The position numbers were made by a program, and so were the translations under genes. Shown here in pieces: positions 38,652 to 48,350 of a DNA stretch of 64,000 nt. Source of the DNA: Colwellia sp. C2M11. GTDB taxonomy: Bacteria; Pseudomonadota; Gammaproteobacteria; Enterobacterales; Alteromonadaceae. Within the stretch, counting starts at the first letter, position 1. Each line of letters begins with the position of its first letter. The notes under the pieces were generated by a model. That model was given only the letters and a program-made list of their open reading frames with translations. It did not search any database and was not told the origin of the DNA. Location of the stretch: the NCBI RefSeq assembly GCF_018860915.1, contig NZ_JAHKQD010000004.1, positions 48,339-112,338 on the forward strand, read 5' to 3'.

Positions 38652-39542
38652 TTAGCAAGCGATACTATCTTGCTGCTGAGCAAAAAATATTGCTCCTATC
38701 TCCGGAGGGCTCAAAGGGGGAGATAACATATCTTGCACATCAGCAGCTAACCAAGGAATAAGTAATGGGCTCAAACCACCTAGCATAGAAATACGTGGAG
38801 GGTTATTGTTCATTAATAACTTCGCCATTTTATTAATATAGTCAGCACCTTCATTCACTAGTTTTAAAGCAAATTCATTATTATTAGCAGCATTAAAAAC
38901 AATACCCGCAAACTGAGCATAAAATCCAGCTGTTTGACCCGAAGTTGCTTCCACTAGTTCAACAGCACTAGAAATATTTATCTGTTCTCTGATTTTACTA
39001 CTCATAACAGATGAATCAATAATACCGTCAAGTTCAAGCAATGCATATTGAACCGCTTTTAATCCAAACCATGACCCACTGCCCTTATCACCTTGCGGAA
39101 ATCCATGAGCACCAACAACCATAGTTTTATTATCCACATACGAGAAGCCACAAGAGCCTGTTCCAGTAATCATTACAGCGCCATCATCACCATTATGGGC
39201 ACCTAAACAAGCGATTAATATGTCAGTTGTTAAATAAAAAACTTTAAAAGGATGCTCCCAGTCAGTTAATTGCTTATACAACATAGGTAAATTTACACCT
39301 GCAATGCCAGCTCCAACAATAAGATCACTTAATTGAACATTCTCTAAATGCGCATTTTCAAGTGCTAATCTAGCGGACTCAACAATTGAAGCTATTGTTA
39401 TATCCAAACCATTCACTGGATTAGCAGGGCCGGAAACGCCCTCTCCTAATATTTCATTATTGTTAGACACAACAATTGCTCGGCACTTAGAGCCACCGCC
39501 ATCAATACCTAAAAAATATTTTTCATGTCCCATACGTTCCAT
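38652..39542 (-). CDS. NagK paralogue, predicted amino-sugar kinase (BadF/BcrA fold)
   Basis: This 296-residue protein is closely similar to NagK at 10999-11922 across its length (I estimate a little over half identical): GIDGGGSKCRA, GAGIAGVNLP, TDILIACLGAH with the catalytic-type Asp, TGTGSCGF, and SMLGG. The ATG at 39542 follows GAGG by 5 nt. It phosphorylates GlcNAc or a related sugar. Unlike the first copy it is not with nagA and nagP but with an alkaline phosphatase, and it is divergent from a TonB receptor. Confidence 0.85.
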   Translation of the reverse strand: MERMGHEKYFLGIDGGGSKCRAIVVSNNNEILGEGVSGPANPVNGLDITIASIVESARLALENAHLENVQLSDLIVGAGIAGVNLPMLYKQLTDWEHPFKVFYLTTDILIACLGAHNGDDGAVMITGTGSCGFSYVDNKTMVVGAHGFPQGDKGSGSWFGLKAVQYALLELDGIIDSSVMSSKIREQINISSAVELVEATSGQTAGFYAQFAGIVFNAANNNEFALKLVNEGADYINKMAKLLMNNNPPRISMLGGLSPLLIPWLAADVQDMLSPPLSPPEIGAIFFAQQQDSIAC

Positions 39543-40048
39543 TAAAACCTCATTAATTTTTCATTTTACTCGCATGTTTTTCTTTAATAACAATACAATT
39601 TTTACTCGAATCGATATGCAAACAAGACAGAAAAAGTGAACAAAAACTTAAATACCATTAAGAGACTTAAGCTACCTAAAAAAAACGCAACTTACAACAA
39701 TTAAATACCACAAAGGAAATTAATGATACTGTTTCTTGAGGTATCATGATAAAAAACACTTTTAAAGCATAAAAAAACAGCTAAAAAAAACGATTAAATT
39801 CAAATACAGTACTTATTTAACATAAAAACAAAACAACTAAAACAATATAAAACCTTTAAAAACAACAAAATAAAAATAAACGAAAGAATAAAAACCAAAA
39901 AAACAAGTAAAAAAAACCTAAATCATTGCAAAAGATAATCAAACGTGTATATTAAATCACCTAACGGTATTTAATTTAAATAAGAATTTTCGTAAAAAGA
40001 AAACAAATGTCTACTGTAGTTCCCATCAAAAATTAATTAAGGGTTAAT
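39543..40048. promoter_or_regulatory. A-rich divergent promoter region between the kinase and TonB receptor genes
   Basis: This 506-bp gap has strongly A-biased plus strand from about 39640 to 39960, with many A runs and almost no G. I see no ORF. It contains a 25-bp palindromic site (39723-39747). The receptor promoter probably lies in the last 120 bp, where base composition becomes more even. Confidence 0.5.
39723..39747. promoter_or_regulatory. Perfect 7-11-7 palindrome, candidate operator
   Basis: ATGATAC (39723-39729) and GTATCAT (39741-39747) are perfect inverted arms around 11 bp. It lies 180 bp from the kinase start and 300 bp from the receptor start. The local ROK regulator (42998-44137) is the obvious candidate to bind it. 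I saw no second copy nearby. Confidence 0.4.
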
Positions 40049-42745
40049 ATGAGAAATTTAAAAAAAACAAACAAATCATTAAACAAGTTTAATAAGGTCT
40101 CCGCCGCAGTTTTATTAGGGTTACTTTATAACGTATCCCCAGTAAATTCTGCTTATGCTGCTGAGAGTACAGCAGCAGAGAAAGAAGCTGAAGTTGAAAC
40201 TATCAGAGTTACCGGTACTAGGCTAGTAAGTCGAAATGTGATTGTTCAGAAGCAAAACTCTGCACAAATCGTTGATTCTATAGGCCAAGATGAAATAGGC
40301 GGATTACCTGTAGGTAATGCTGCAGAGTTACTTGCACAGGTACCTGGCCTTAATCCTTTTGAAGATTTAAGTGGTCGTGGTAGTGGCGGTTCAAGTGGTC
40401 CAGAAGTTAGATTTGTTAGCATTCGAGGCATACGTCCTGATTTAAATATTACCTTATTAGATGGGTTAACACTGGCAACATCAAACTTTGAAAATAGAGC
40501 CGTTTATCTTGATGCTTTCCCTGTAAACTTAGCTGCAAGAACCGATGTAATTAAAACCTTTACCCCTGAAATGAATCCTGGTGGGGTTGGTGGACAAATT
40601 AATTTTATAACCCGAAAAGGCGTAGACTTAGCAGAACCATTATTTACAGTAACAGCTGAAACGGGTGTGGCCGAAATAGATGACGCTGTACAAGGCGTAG
40701 ATGATCCTTTAAGACTAGAAGCACTTTATGCTGGTCAAATTACTGAAAATGTAGGCATAGCCCTATCGGGTAGTTATAACAAACGTGATCTCGGTAAACC
40801 TTCACAATTAACCCGTGGTCGTTCACGTAGTATCGATTTTCCAACCCAAGAAGATGTCAGAGTGGTTAGAGAACACAGAATACTTTCTGAATCAGCACCA
40901 ACAACTCGCATAGGCTTATCAGCTAAATTAGATTGGACACCTGATGATGACACTTATCTTTGGTTTACAACAGCATACAATGACCTTGACCAAACAATTA
41001 ACCATAATAAATCAGACGTACGTATTCCATCAAGTGCAGAAGGCTTAACATTAGATGCTAGCGGTCAATCAGGTACATTACGTATTGATGATTCAGATGT
41101 TGCTTTTGGAACAGGTAGATCAGCTTTTTCTGAAGTAGGTGAATTTATTAATAAAGCCGACCTTACCTTATTCCAGGCTGGTATAAACAAAATTATTAAT
41201 GACGATTTTACTTTTAATGCAAAAGCAGGCTACTCTGAAGCTAATAACTCAAGAGAAGCTGAGTATTATTTATATATGAGAACAGGTGGGGTTACTGATA
41301 TTGCATTTGACAGTAGTAATATCACAGAGCCTAGCCTAAGTGTTATTAGTCCATCACCTGAAAGCTACTTCGATCCTAGTCAATATAATTTACTGTACCG
41401 TAATATGTTGCCTGAGAAAGCAAAAGAAGAAGTGCTCGACGCTATTATAGATGTTGCCTACAATGCTGATATTGATGATGAAGGTTGGGGCCTAAAAACA
41501 GGTGTTCAATATAGAACAACTGAACGAAGCTATGACTTCGACTTAACAACTCATTACGATATCGCCAATGAAACCGTTGAGGGAACTGGTTTTTCTTTAA
41601 GTGATGTATTTGCTGAAAACTCAAGCGACTTATCACCTCCAGGCTCTAGCAGTGGCTTCCCTGCATTTTTTGCTGACATTAATGAAATAAACAAAACAGT
41701 TACTCCATCATTGTCTGATACTAGTATCTTTCGATTTGAGAACCTTGACTCAAATAGACTTGGCGCTGATTATGCTATAGATGAAAAAGTAGTATCACTT
41801 TTTGTTCAAGGTGTATACCAGTCAGAAAAAATCCAATCGATCTTAGGCTTCCGTTATGAGAAAACAACTACTGACGGCTCTGGCTTTAGAGAAGTAGATG
41901 GGACGTACGAAGCAAGTGAAAATAGTGGCTCTTACGACTTTATACTACCTTCACTATTAGTAAACTATAACATTCAAGATGATTTAATCTTAAGATTTGC
42001 AGCCAGTAAGACATTAGGTCGTCCAGCTTTCCCTGAAATATCGCCATCAGGAGAGCTGGAAAGTATTGGTTTACAAAATACACTTACTCGCTCTAATCCA
42101 GATCTTAAACCACGTTTATCAACTAACCTAGATTTATCATTAGAGTGGTATTTCACTTCTGATAGCATGGCTACTATAGGCTTCTTTTCTAAAGATATTA
42201 AAGATGAAATATTAGTTGAAACGTTAACTGATGTTACTATCGATGGTGTTACCTATGATGAAGTAACTCAACCTGTAAATGCTTCAAAAGCAACCATCAA
42301 AGGTGTTGAGTTAAGCTTTGTATCATATTTACCTGAGCCATATAATAGCTTTGGTATTTCTTCAAATGCTATTTTTATGGATACTACATTTGATACCAAA
42401 GGTGAAAGAGGTAAAGTTGATTTCTTACTTTATCAACCTGATTCAATTGTAAATGTTTCATTACTTTATACTGATGATAATTTCGATGCGAGTCTTTCAT
42501 TAAACAGAACAGCTGAATTACCGACTGTATTTAACCCAAGTGATGCTAATGGTGATCAATATAACCAAGCTAGAACAACCTTAAGTGCGAAACTACTATA
42601 TAACGTTTCAGAAAATACTAAGGTTTATATTAATGGCTCTAACTTAACATCTGAAGATAGTGTAGAAATGACGGGTGAAGGGGTTTTATACCATAACCGC
42701 ATTATGGGTAGAACTGTAAACCTAGGTGTAACGCATAAGTTTTAA
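40049..42745 (+). CDS. TonB-dependent receptor (carbohydrate type)
   Basis: This 898-residue protein has a signal peptide (cleavage near AYAAES) and a TonB-box-like ETIRVTGTRLVSR. The plug has ELLAQVPGLNPFEDLSGRGSGG, VSIRGIRPDLNITLLDG, TFTPEMNPGGVGGQINFIT. The barrel ends GRTVNLGVTHKF with terminal Phe. The Xanthomonas-type architecture is typical of oligosaccharide uptake. It is divergent from the kinase-phosphatase pair and followed by a ROK repressor, which suggests a phosphorylated or amino-sugar-containing ligand. Confidence 0.88.
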   Translation: MRNLKKTNKSLNKFNKVSAAVLLGLLYNVSPVNSAYAAESTAAEKEAEVETIRVTGTRLVSRNVIVQKQNSAQIVDSIGQDEIGGLPVGNAAELLAQVPGLNPFEDLSGRGSGGSSGPEVRFVSIRGIRPDLNITLLDGLTLATSNFENRAVYLDAFPVNLAARTDVIKTFTPEMNPGGVGGQINFITRKGVDLAEPLFTVTAETGVAEIDDAVQGVDDPLRLEALYAGQITENVGIALSGSYNKRDLGKPSQLTRGRSRSIDFPTQEDVRVVREHRILSESAPTTRIGLSAKLDWTPDDDTYLWFTTAYNDLDQTINHNKSDVRIPSSAEGLTLDASGQSGTLRIDDSDVAFGTGRSAFSEVGEFINKADLTLFQAGINKIINDDFTFNAKAGYSEANNSREAEYYLYMRTGGVTDIAFDSSNITEPSLSVISPSPESYFDPSQYNLLYRNMLPEKAKEEVLDAIIDVAYNADIDDEGWGLKTGVQYRTTERSYDFDLTTHYDIANETVEGTGFSLSDVFAENSSDLSPPGSSSGFPAFFADINEINKTVTPSLSDTSIFRFENLDSNRLGADYAIDEKVVSLFVQGVYQSEKIQSILGFRYEKTTTDGSGFREVDGTYEASENSGSYDFILPSLLVNYNIQDDLILRFAASKTLGRPAFPEISPSGELESIGLQNTLTRSNPDLKPRLSTNLDLSLEWYFTSDSMATIGFFSKDIKDEILVETLTDVTIDGVTYDEVTQPVNASKATIKGVELSFVSYLPEPYNSFGISSNAIFMDTTFDTKGERGKVDFLLYQPDSIVNVSLLYTDDNFDASLSLNRTAELPTVFNPSDANGDQYNQARTTLSAKLLYNVSENTKVYINGSNLTSEDSVEMTGEGVLYHNRIMGRTVNLGVTHKF

Positions 42746-42766
42746 TTGATGTTAGGCATCTTTACT

Positions 42767-42796
42767 ATCGAGAGCTAAAGGGCTCTCGATTGTTTT
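42767..42796 (+). terminator. Terminator after the TonB receptor
   Basis: Stem ATCGAGAGC (42767-42775) with GCTCTCGAT (42782-42790) has a 6-nt loop and TGTTTT after it, 22 nt after the receptor stop. Confidence 0.88.
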
Positions 42797-42997
42797 AATT
42801 TTAGTGTTATAAAAACTAATGTATTTCGTTATTGTAAAACGAAGTACATTCTTTAAAACCTGTACAACGCGTTATAGTAAACAGGCTAAATACCTCCATA
42901 GTAGAAAATTTAATTATATGATATTGTTATATTAGTGAGTTATATATTTCATCTAGAGCAGTGCGGAATAGCTCTTTTATAAGAATAAGGAAGTGTT

Positions 42998-44137
42998 GTG
43001 CCAGAGCATTCAGCATTAAAATCTACGTTACAAATAGAAAAACAATTACACCTTAGCCATAAAAAAGTACTTGAATACCTCAAGCGCCACAATAAGGCTA
43101 CTCGTGCAGAAATAGCAAAAGCAACCGGTTTATCAAACCAAACATTAACACGCCTCACAAAACAGTTAATCGACTTAAAAATTATTTCTGTTGACTCAAA
43201 AGTGTCAGGGTTAAGAGGTCAACCTGCTATTTATTTACGTATAATTCCCGGTGTTTTTGCTTCTATTGGCATTGTTTTTGAACATGATAAAATTGTCGTT
43301 ATTGTCGATGATTTAAGTGGCGATAACTTATTAAGAATAAGTCAAAAAGGTACATTTTTAACTGCTGATATTGCGATAAAATCAGCAACAGAAATGCTTG
43401 ACCACATCTACTCACAAATAGATCCTACCCTGAAAATATTAGGTATTGGTATATCGATATCTGGCTTTTTCACTAACGTAGAAGGTGGTGTTTGTTCTCA
43501 GAAAGATCCTCAAGGTTGGTCTAAAATTGACTGGCAAAAAACCTTTGCTTATAAATATAGCTGCCCATGTTATGTTGAAAATGATGGCTGTGCCGCTTCT
43601 ATTGGTTTTTCACTATCAACAGAAGGCGCCAAGCTCCATAGTTTTTTCTTACTTTTATTTACCTTAGATATTGGTGGCGGATTCGTGTTTGAAGGGCAAT
43701 TAGTGAATGGAACCTACGGAAATGCAGGAGAAGTGGCGACACTATTCAATAAAGACCTTAATGCGATTAGACCAACAGAAGGATCATTATACAGCTATCT
43801 TAGTAATCTTTGGGATGAACCGGTAACAAATGAAAAAATAGTTGCTGCATTTCATGCTGGTGATACCAATATAGCATCTTGGATTACAGCTTGTATTGAA
43901 TCGATGAAATTTCCATTAAAAGCTATTCAAAGTTTATTAGACCCTGAAGCTATTATATTTACCGGCCGTTTACCCATAGAGATTCAACAACAGCTGTCTG
44001 AGAAAGTCGTTATATCAGGTCCCTCTTATGGTGATGTATATGCACCTACGCCAAAAATATTAGTAGACAAAAAACAAAATATACTCGAAAAAGGTGTTAC
44101 GGCAATACCGGCTTTCTATTTTTTTAATCGTGGCTAA
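42998..44137 (+). CDS. ROK family transcriptional regulator (NagC/XylR-like) without the zinc motif
   Basis: This 379-residue protein has a GTG start preceded by AAGGA at 6 nt. An N-terminal winged helix (RAEIAKATGLSNQTLTRLTKQL, about residues 33-54) is followed by a ROK sugar-kinase fold: LGIGISISGFF, YVENDGCAA, LDIGGGFVFEGQLVNGTYGNAGEVATL. The usual ROK zinc signature (CxCGxxGC after GAGEIGH) is missing; the sequence goes from NAGEVATL to an unrelated stretch. The catalytic Asp in EN-D is kept. It probably represses the neighbouring transport and kinase genes and responds to a sugar. Confidence 0.82.
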   Translation: MPEHSALKSTLQIEKQLHLSHKKVLEYLKRHNKATRAEIAKATGLSNQTLTRLTKQLIDLKIISVDSKVSGLRGQPAIYLRIIPGVFASIGIVFEHDKIVVIVDDLSGDNLLRISQKGTFLTADIAIKSATEMLDHIYSQIDPTLKILGIGISISGFFTNVEGGVCSQKDPQGWSKIDWQKTFAYKYSCPCYVENDGCAASIGFSLSTEGAKLHSFFLLLFTLDIGGGFVFEGQLVNGTYGNAGEVATLFNKDLNAIRPTEGSLYSYLSNLWDEPVTNEKIVAAFHAGDTNIASWITACIESMKFPLKAIQSLLDPEAIIFTGRLPIEIQQQLSEKVVISGPSYGDVYAPTPKILVDKKQNILEKGVTAIPAFYFFNRG

Positions 44138-44276
44138 GAATGAGATAGGCAACGTTAATACAAACAAACTAATAACGCTGCACATAATATTTACCTAAAA
44201 ACAGACTTACTTTAGTACTAATCAATGAAGCGTGATTCTCTTCGTTACCCACTCATCACTTAACTCCATCAGCCGA

Positions 44277-45149
44277 TTATTGTATCACTTTTTCAATAAC
44301 CGTTTTTATTTTTTCATAATTCACCGACTCAACAAAACCAAGGGAAAACGTTTGTGGTGTCTGTAGGTATTTGTCTTTATTACTACGGCCAAAACCAAAT
44401 ACCGTCATATCAGGGCGACTAACATAGTTATCTGGATACTCATCATCTTCATGATGCAATAAATAAAGCATACGTGAGCTTTTTTCATCACCAAAAGCGA
44501 TCCATTCAGGCGAAGGTAGGTCACCTAAAAAGGGGTCATTGATTAAGTTCTTCTTGTTATTATTCGCGCTAAACCAAAAATCAGTATCATCCATTTCCCC
44601 AAAAGGCACCCCTTCATACTGCACCCAATACTTGTATCCAGCACTCACTTTACTCATAGTAAAATCTAAGCGATCAGGATAAAAATCCCATTGCCCTTCC
44701 CACTTTTTGTTTGCTGATGTGAATGTAATACGAACATGTTGTTTAGTGTCAATATCAATCACCGACGTTGATAAGTCTGTTCCAGCATTTAGCGCATGAA
44801 AGTAATTACCGTCTTGTTTATGAATGGCGTTAGGAAAGCCGCGATATTCACCTTTATGACCTGATCCTTTTTCATTATGAAAACCGATCCAATCTACCCC
44901 TTCCTTATCTAGCATACTTGATAAACCACCACCTTCCTTTTCAAGGTAATAAGTCGCATTGGTTGTAGTAATGATATAGCTAGACACACCTCCTGCCGTC
45001 TCATCAATACCATGAGTCAGTTGTACAGCTTGTGTCGCTATGCTTTGTTGATTGTCACTAGAACAACCCGAAATAAAAGATAGTACGCCTGTTAATAAAA
45101 CCCAACGTGTTAGATTTTTAGGTATTGTTGCTAATGTTGTTAACCTCAT
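44277..45149 (-). CDS. Lipoprotein of unknown family, probable beta-sandwich
   Basis: This 290-residue protein has a signal peptide ending in a lipobox-like FISGC (C29), so it is probably membrane-anchored. The remainder is rich in aromatic residues and beta strands (TYYLEKEGGGLSSML, WEGQWDFYPDRLDFTM, YWVQYEGVPFGEMDDTDFWF), which recalls sugar-binding or mutarotase-like sandwiches. I recognise no family with confidence. A strong terminator (45238-45272) separates it from the symporter upstream, so it may be separately transcribed though it faces the same way. It could act on or bind the locus's saccharide. Confidence 0.6.
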   Translation of the reverse strand: MRLTTLATIPKNLTRWVLLTGVLSFISGCSSDNQQSIATQAVQLTHGIDETAGGVSSYIITTTNATYYLEKEGGGLSSMLDKEGVDWIGFHNEKGSGHKGEYRGFPNAIHKQDGNYFHALNAGTDLSTSVIDIDTKQHVRITFTSANKKWEGQWDFYPDRLDFTMSKVSAGYKYWVQYEGVPFGEMDDTDFWFSANNNKKNLINDPFLGDLPSPEWIAFGDEKSSRMLYLLHHEDDEYPDNYVSRPDMTVFGFGRSNKDKYLQTPQTFSLGFVESVNYEKIKTVIEKVIQ

Positions 45150-45237
45150 ACGGAACTCCCTCCAAATTTTATTGCGCTTACTTAAACTATAACTTTAAAT
45201 ATTGTTGTAACTATTATTTGTTAACTAACCTTTATAT

Positions 45238-45272
45238 AAAAAAGGCGCTACATCAATAATGTTTGTAGCGCC
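45238..45272 (-). terminator. Terminator after the sodium:solute symporter
   Basis: Perfect 9-bp stem GGCGCTACA (45244-45252) with TGTAGCGCC (45264-45272). Read leftward it is followed by six T. It lies 45 nt after the symporter stop. Confidence 0.9.
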
Positions 45273-45316
45273 GAATAAAGCCTAATAAAAATATATTTTA
45301 AGTTGTTTTTTTTACC

Positions 45317-47077
45317 TTAAATTTGTGCTGTAATTTGCTTTGGACTCGCGCTTTTTTTTAATAAAAACCCGGTGCCCAAAATAACTAATGCACAACAAAC
45401 GAAAATTAAACGCCCCCACCATGAGTTAGGTATTAATGTCATCATGAAAATACCATAGCCCATGTACATCACCATAGAGCCTAATTTATTACGCTGTTGA
45501 CGGTCATAATCATCTTGCTCACCATCAGCAATTACTGGCTTAACCAAGTCTTTAAAGAACTCATCGGTTTGTTCTTTATATTGATCTTTCTCTTCTTTAT
45601 AAAACAATGATGTTAGGCAGAAGAAACCAGCAGTAATAACTAAATGTGCCCCTATGGTTAATATTAAGTTCATGTCTGTTGCTTCTCTTGGCGTAAACTC
45701 AGGTATACCAATAAAACGAGAGAACACATCTGGGGTCAGTATATTCATCACAAACCAAGAAACAAACAAGCCAATTACTACTGTTACCCACGGAGCCCAA
45801 GACGGCGTTTTCTTAATAAACAAGCCAAATATTAATGGAATAAGAATAGGCACTTGGATCATTACCGAGAAAGACATCATCAAATCAAACAAGCTAAGCT
45901 CTTTTAACGATTTGAAAAATAACGCCATTACAATAACCAGTAAACCACTAACAAAACTTAGTATCTTACCCATTTTTAATAAATGCGCGTCATCAACAAT
46001 TCGATTACGTTTCGCTAAAAACGGTTGGTAAATACTACGAATAAAAATACCTGAGTTTTTATTAAGTGCTGAATCCATTGACGACATAGACGCTGCAAAT
46101 AACGCGGCGAGTAACAAGCCGACTGTACCAATAGGCATCGCATTTCTTGCAAAGACTAAATAGACCGCATCTGATGCTTTATTACCAAGGTCGGCATAAG
46201 CTAGTGCAGCATCAGGGTACAAAATGGCTGACGCCCAAGGTGGAATAAACCAAATAATACTGCCAATCCCCATTAACACCATGGCAAGTAATGAAGCTTT
46301 GCGTGCATTGTCAGAATCTTTCGCATTTAAAAAACGAAATGAATCATTCAAGTTCATAATGGTTATAAGCTGTTTAGCAAGGAAGAACACAAAGGTTCCC
46401 ACCAATAGCAAACCATAATTCATATCAGGTCCCATAATAAAGTCAGACGGGAACTTAGTGACTAATTCTACTGGGCCGCCAACCATGACTAATGCAACAA
46501 TAGCACAAGCAATAGATACCACAGCAACCACTAAGGTTTGTACAAAATCAGATGCAACTACACCCCAAGCACCTGATAATACTGAAATAAACAATACAGC
46601 TAAACCAGTAGCAATAATGGTAACGTTAATATCAGCTTCAAACACAGCACTGGTAAATACACCTAAAGCATTTAACCAAATACCAGCATTTAAAAAGCTG
46701 AATACGATTAATGCACAAGAGAAAAACAATTCATTTTGGCTACCAAAACGACGTTTAATTCCTTCTGTTGGTGTATCAACACGCATTTGACGAAAGCGAT
46801 ACGAAAAATATGCCCAGCCACAAAAGTAAGCAAAGGTATTAGCAAAAAACACCAAACTTACCGCAAAACCATCGGTAAAGGCTTTACCGGCAGCACCGGT
46901 AAAAGTCCACGCTGAAAACTGTGACATAAAGGCGGTTGAACCTACCATCCACCACAACATTCTGCCGCCGCCACGAAAGTAATCACTTGTTGATTTAGCT
47001 GCCATTTTTTTGAAGGTAAACCCAATACCAACAACTAACAGGAAGTAACCAACTATTACTGCGTAATCATAGATCAT
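45317..47077 (-). CDS. Sodium:solute symporter family transporter
   Basis: This 586-residue protein has about 14 membrane helices and belongs to the SSS family (SLC5-like). It starts with YDYAVIVGYFLLVVGIGFTFK, has FRGGGRMLWWMVGSTAFMSQFSAWTFTGAAGKAF in helix 1-2, and SMSSMDSALNKNSGIFIRSIY in the central sodium-site region. It is expected to import a small sugar, sugar acid or cyclitol with sodium. It follows the Gfo/Idh/MocA gene by 15 nt, so it shares that operon. Confidence 0.9.
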   Translation of the reverse strand: MIYDYAVIVGYFLLVVGIGFTFKKMAAKSTSDYFRGGGRMLWWMVGSTAFMSQFSAWTFTGAAGKAFTDGFAVSLVFFANTFAYFCGWAYFSYRFRQMRVDTPTEGIKRRFGSQNELFFSCALIVFSFLNAGIWLNALGVFTSAVFEADINVTIIATGLAVLFISVLSGAWGVVASDFVQTLVVAVVSIACAIVALVMVGGPVELVTKFPSDFIMGPDMNYGLLLVGTFVFFLAKQLITIMNLNDSFRFLNAKDSDNARKASLLAMVLMGIGSIIWFIPPWASAILYPDAALAYADLGNKASDAVYLVFARNAMPIGTVGLLLAALFAASMSSMDSALNKNSGIFIRSIYQPFLAKRNRIVDDAHLLKMGKILSFVSGLLVIVMALFFKSLKELSLFDLMMSFSVMIQVPILIPLIFGLFIKKTPSWAPWVTVVIGLFVSWFVMNILTPDVFSRFIGIPEFTPREATDMNLILTIGAHLVITAGFFCLTSLFYKEEKDQYKEQTDEFFKDLVKPVIADGEQDDYDRQQRNKLGSMVMYMGYGIFMMTLIPNSWWGRLIFVCCALVILGTGFLLKKSASPKQITAQI

Positions 47078-47092
47078 GTTATCGCCCTTTTA

Positions 47093-48244
47093 TTAAAGTT
47101 TGCTTACGTCTACCCAATAATCGTTTTTACGAATTAAGTCGATAAGTTGCTGATACTGACTACCTTCTTTAAAGGTTTGGTAAGGAGGAACGTCTTCACC
47201 TTCAATATCTTTAACCATTTCACGAATAAGGTAACGCCAGTTACGCTCGGTATCACCTTCAACATTAGGAATATCGGCAGCAATATCAGCAGGTAATGCT
47301 TGCTCTAGCCACTCTTTAGCATCGCCGCCATTGCTTTCACCATATAAGTAAAGTGGACCTGCACCGTAATGACCTTTAATGTAAATAGCGCCTTTACTAC
47401 CATAAAATACGATATGATCTTCATTAAAACGAGGATGTAAACCGCCGTGCTTGAACATTACTGAAACCGGTTTTTTAGCAAACTCACTTTCTAATTGTGC
47501 TAACACGTTATAAGACCACTCAACGTTAGATTCGCCCCATTTTAATGACGGATCATTAATATCTTCAGGGATAAAGTCACGACGGGTTTTAAAGTTATGA
47601 ACACCTTCTACAATTGGCGCTTTGCCTAAATCGTCACGCACTTCGCCCATAATTGATAAGATCTTCTCACCAACAACCGAAGTTACAATCGACATCATGT
47701 GCGTGAAGTTATTGTTTAAACGACCACCTCCATCTTCTTGACGATGTGACCAACCAAACGGAATATCACGCTCTAAATTAAAATGCGAAATACATTCAAC
47801 TTCTAATGGCTCACCAATCGCGCCAGCAGCAACTAAACGTTTAGCGTGTAATATTTCAGGCATGTATCTAAAGCTTGAAGCAAAAGCTGTTTTTACTCCT
47901 TTAGCAACGGCTAATTCATGTAATTCTTTTGAAGTACTGCCATCGGCAGTTAATGGCTTATCTGAAAACACATGACAACCAAAAGCAATCGCTTGCTTAA
48001 TAGGTTCAACGTGCGCACCACCCGGCGTGGCAATTGACACAACATCAGGCTTACAGTCTGTTAAGGCTTGTTGCCAGTCAGTACCTGCGTATGGAATTTC
48101 TATATCTTGAGCCACTTGTTTAACAACACTCTCTGTTCTACCGACTATGCCGACTATTTCTGCGCCAGCGTATCTAAATGCTTCAGCATGACCTTGTCCG
48201 GCAAAACCAGTACCGTGCACTAATACTTTTACTTTATTACTCAT
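47093..48244 (-). CDS. Gfo/Idh/MocA family oxidoreductase
   Basis: This 383-residue protein has an N-terminal Rossmann fold (VHGTGFAGQGHAEAFRYAG), the DKPLTAD motif with the catalytic Lys, and a C-terminal dimer/catalytic domain with RLNNNFTHMMSIV, where the His fits the active site. It oxidises or reduces a sugar or cyclitol with NAD(P). It lies between a ManD-like dehydratase and the symporter, so it probably handles the imported substrate before or after dehydration. Confidence 0.88.
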   Translation of the reverse strand: MSNKVKVLVHGTGFAGQGHAEAFRYAGAEIVGIVGRTESVVKQVAQDIEIPYAGTDWQQALTDCKPDVVSIATPGGAHVEPIKQAIAFGCHVFSDKPLTADGSTSKELHELAVAKGVKTAFASSFRYMPEILHAKRLVAAGAIGEPLEVECISHFNLERDIPFGWSHRQEDGGGRLNNNFTHMMSIVTSVVGEKILSIMGEVRDDLGKAPIVEGVHNFKTRRDFIPEDINDPSLKWGESNVEWSYNVLAQLESEFAKKPVSVMFKHGGLHPRFNEDHIVFYGSKGAIYIKGHYGAGPLYLYGESNGGDAKEWLEQALPADIAADIPNVEGDTERNWRYLIREMVKDIEGEDVPPYQTFKEGSQYQQLIDLIRKNDYWVDVSKL

Positions 48245-48350
48245 GATTTATTCCTAATACTTTAATATTTATAAAGAGATGTCTTTATTCTTTCTTTGTA
48301 GGGAATTATTTGAAAAAAAACATTCTAAATTTCTCTACTAATACAGTTGA

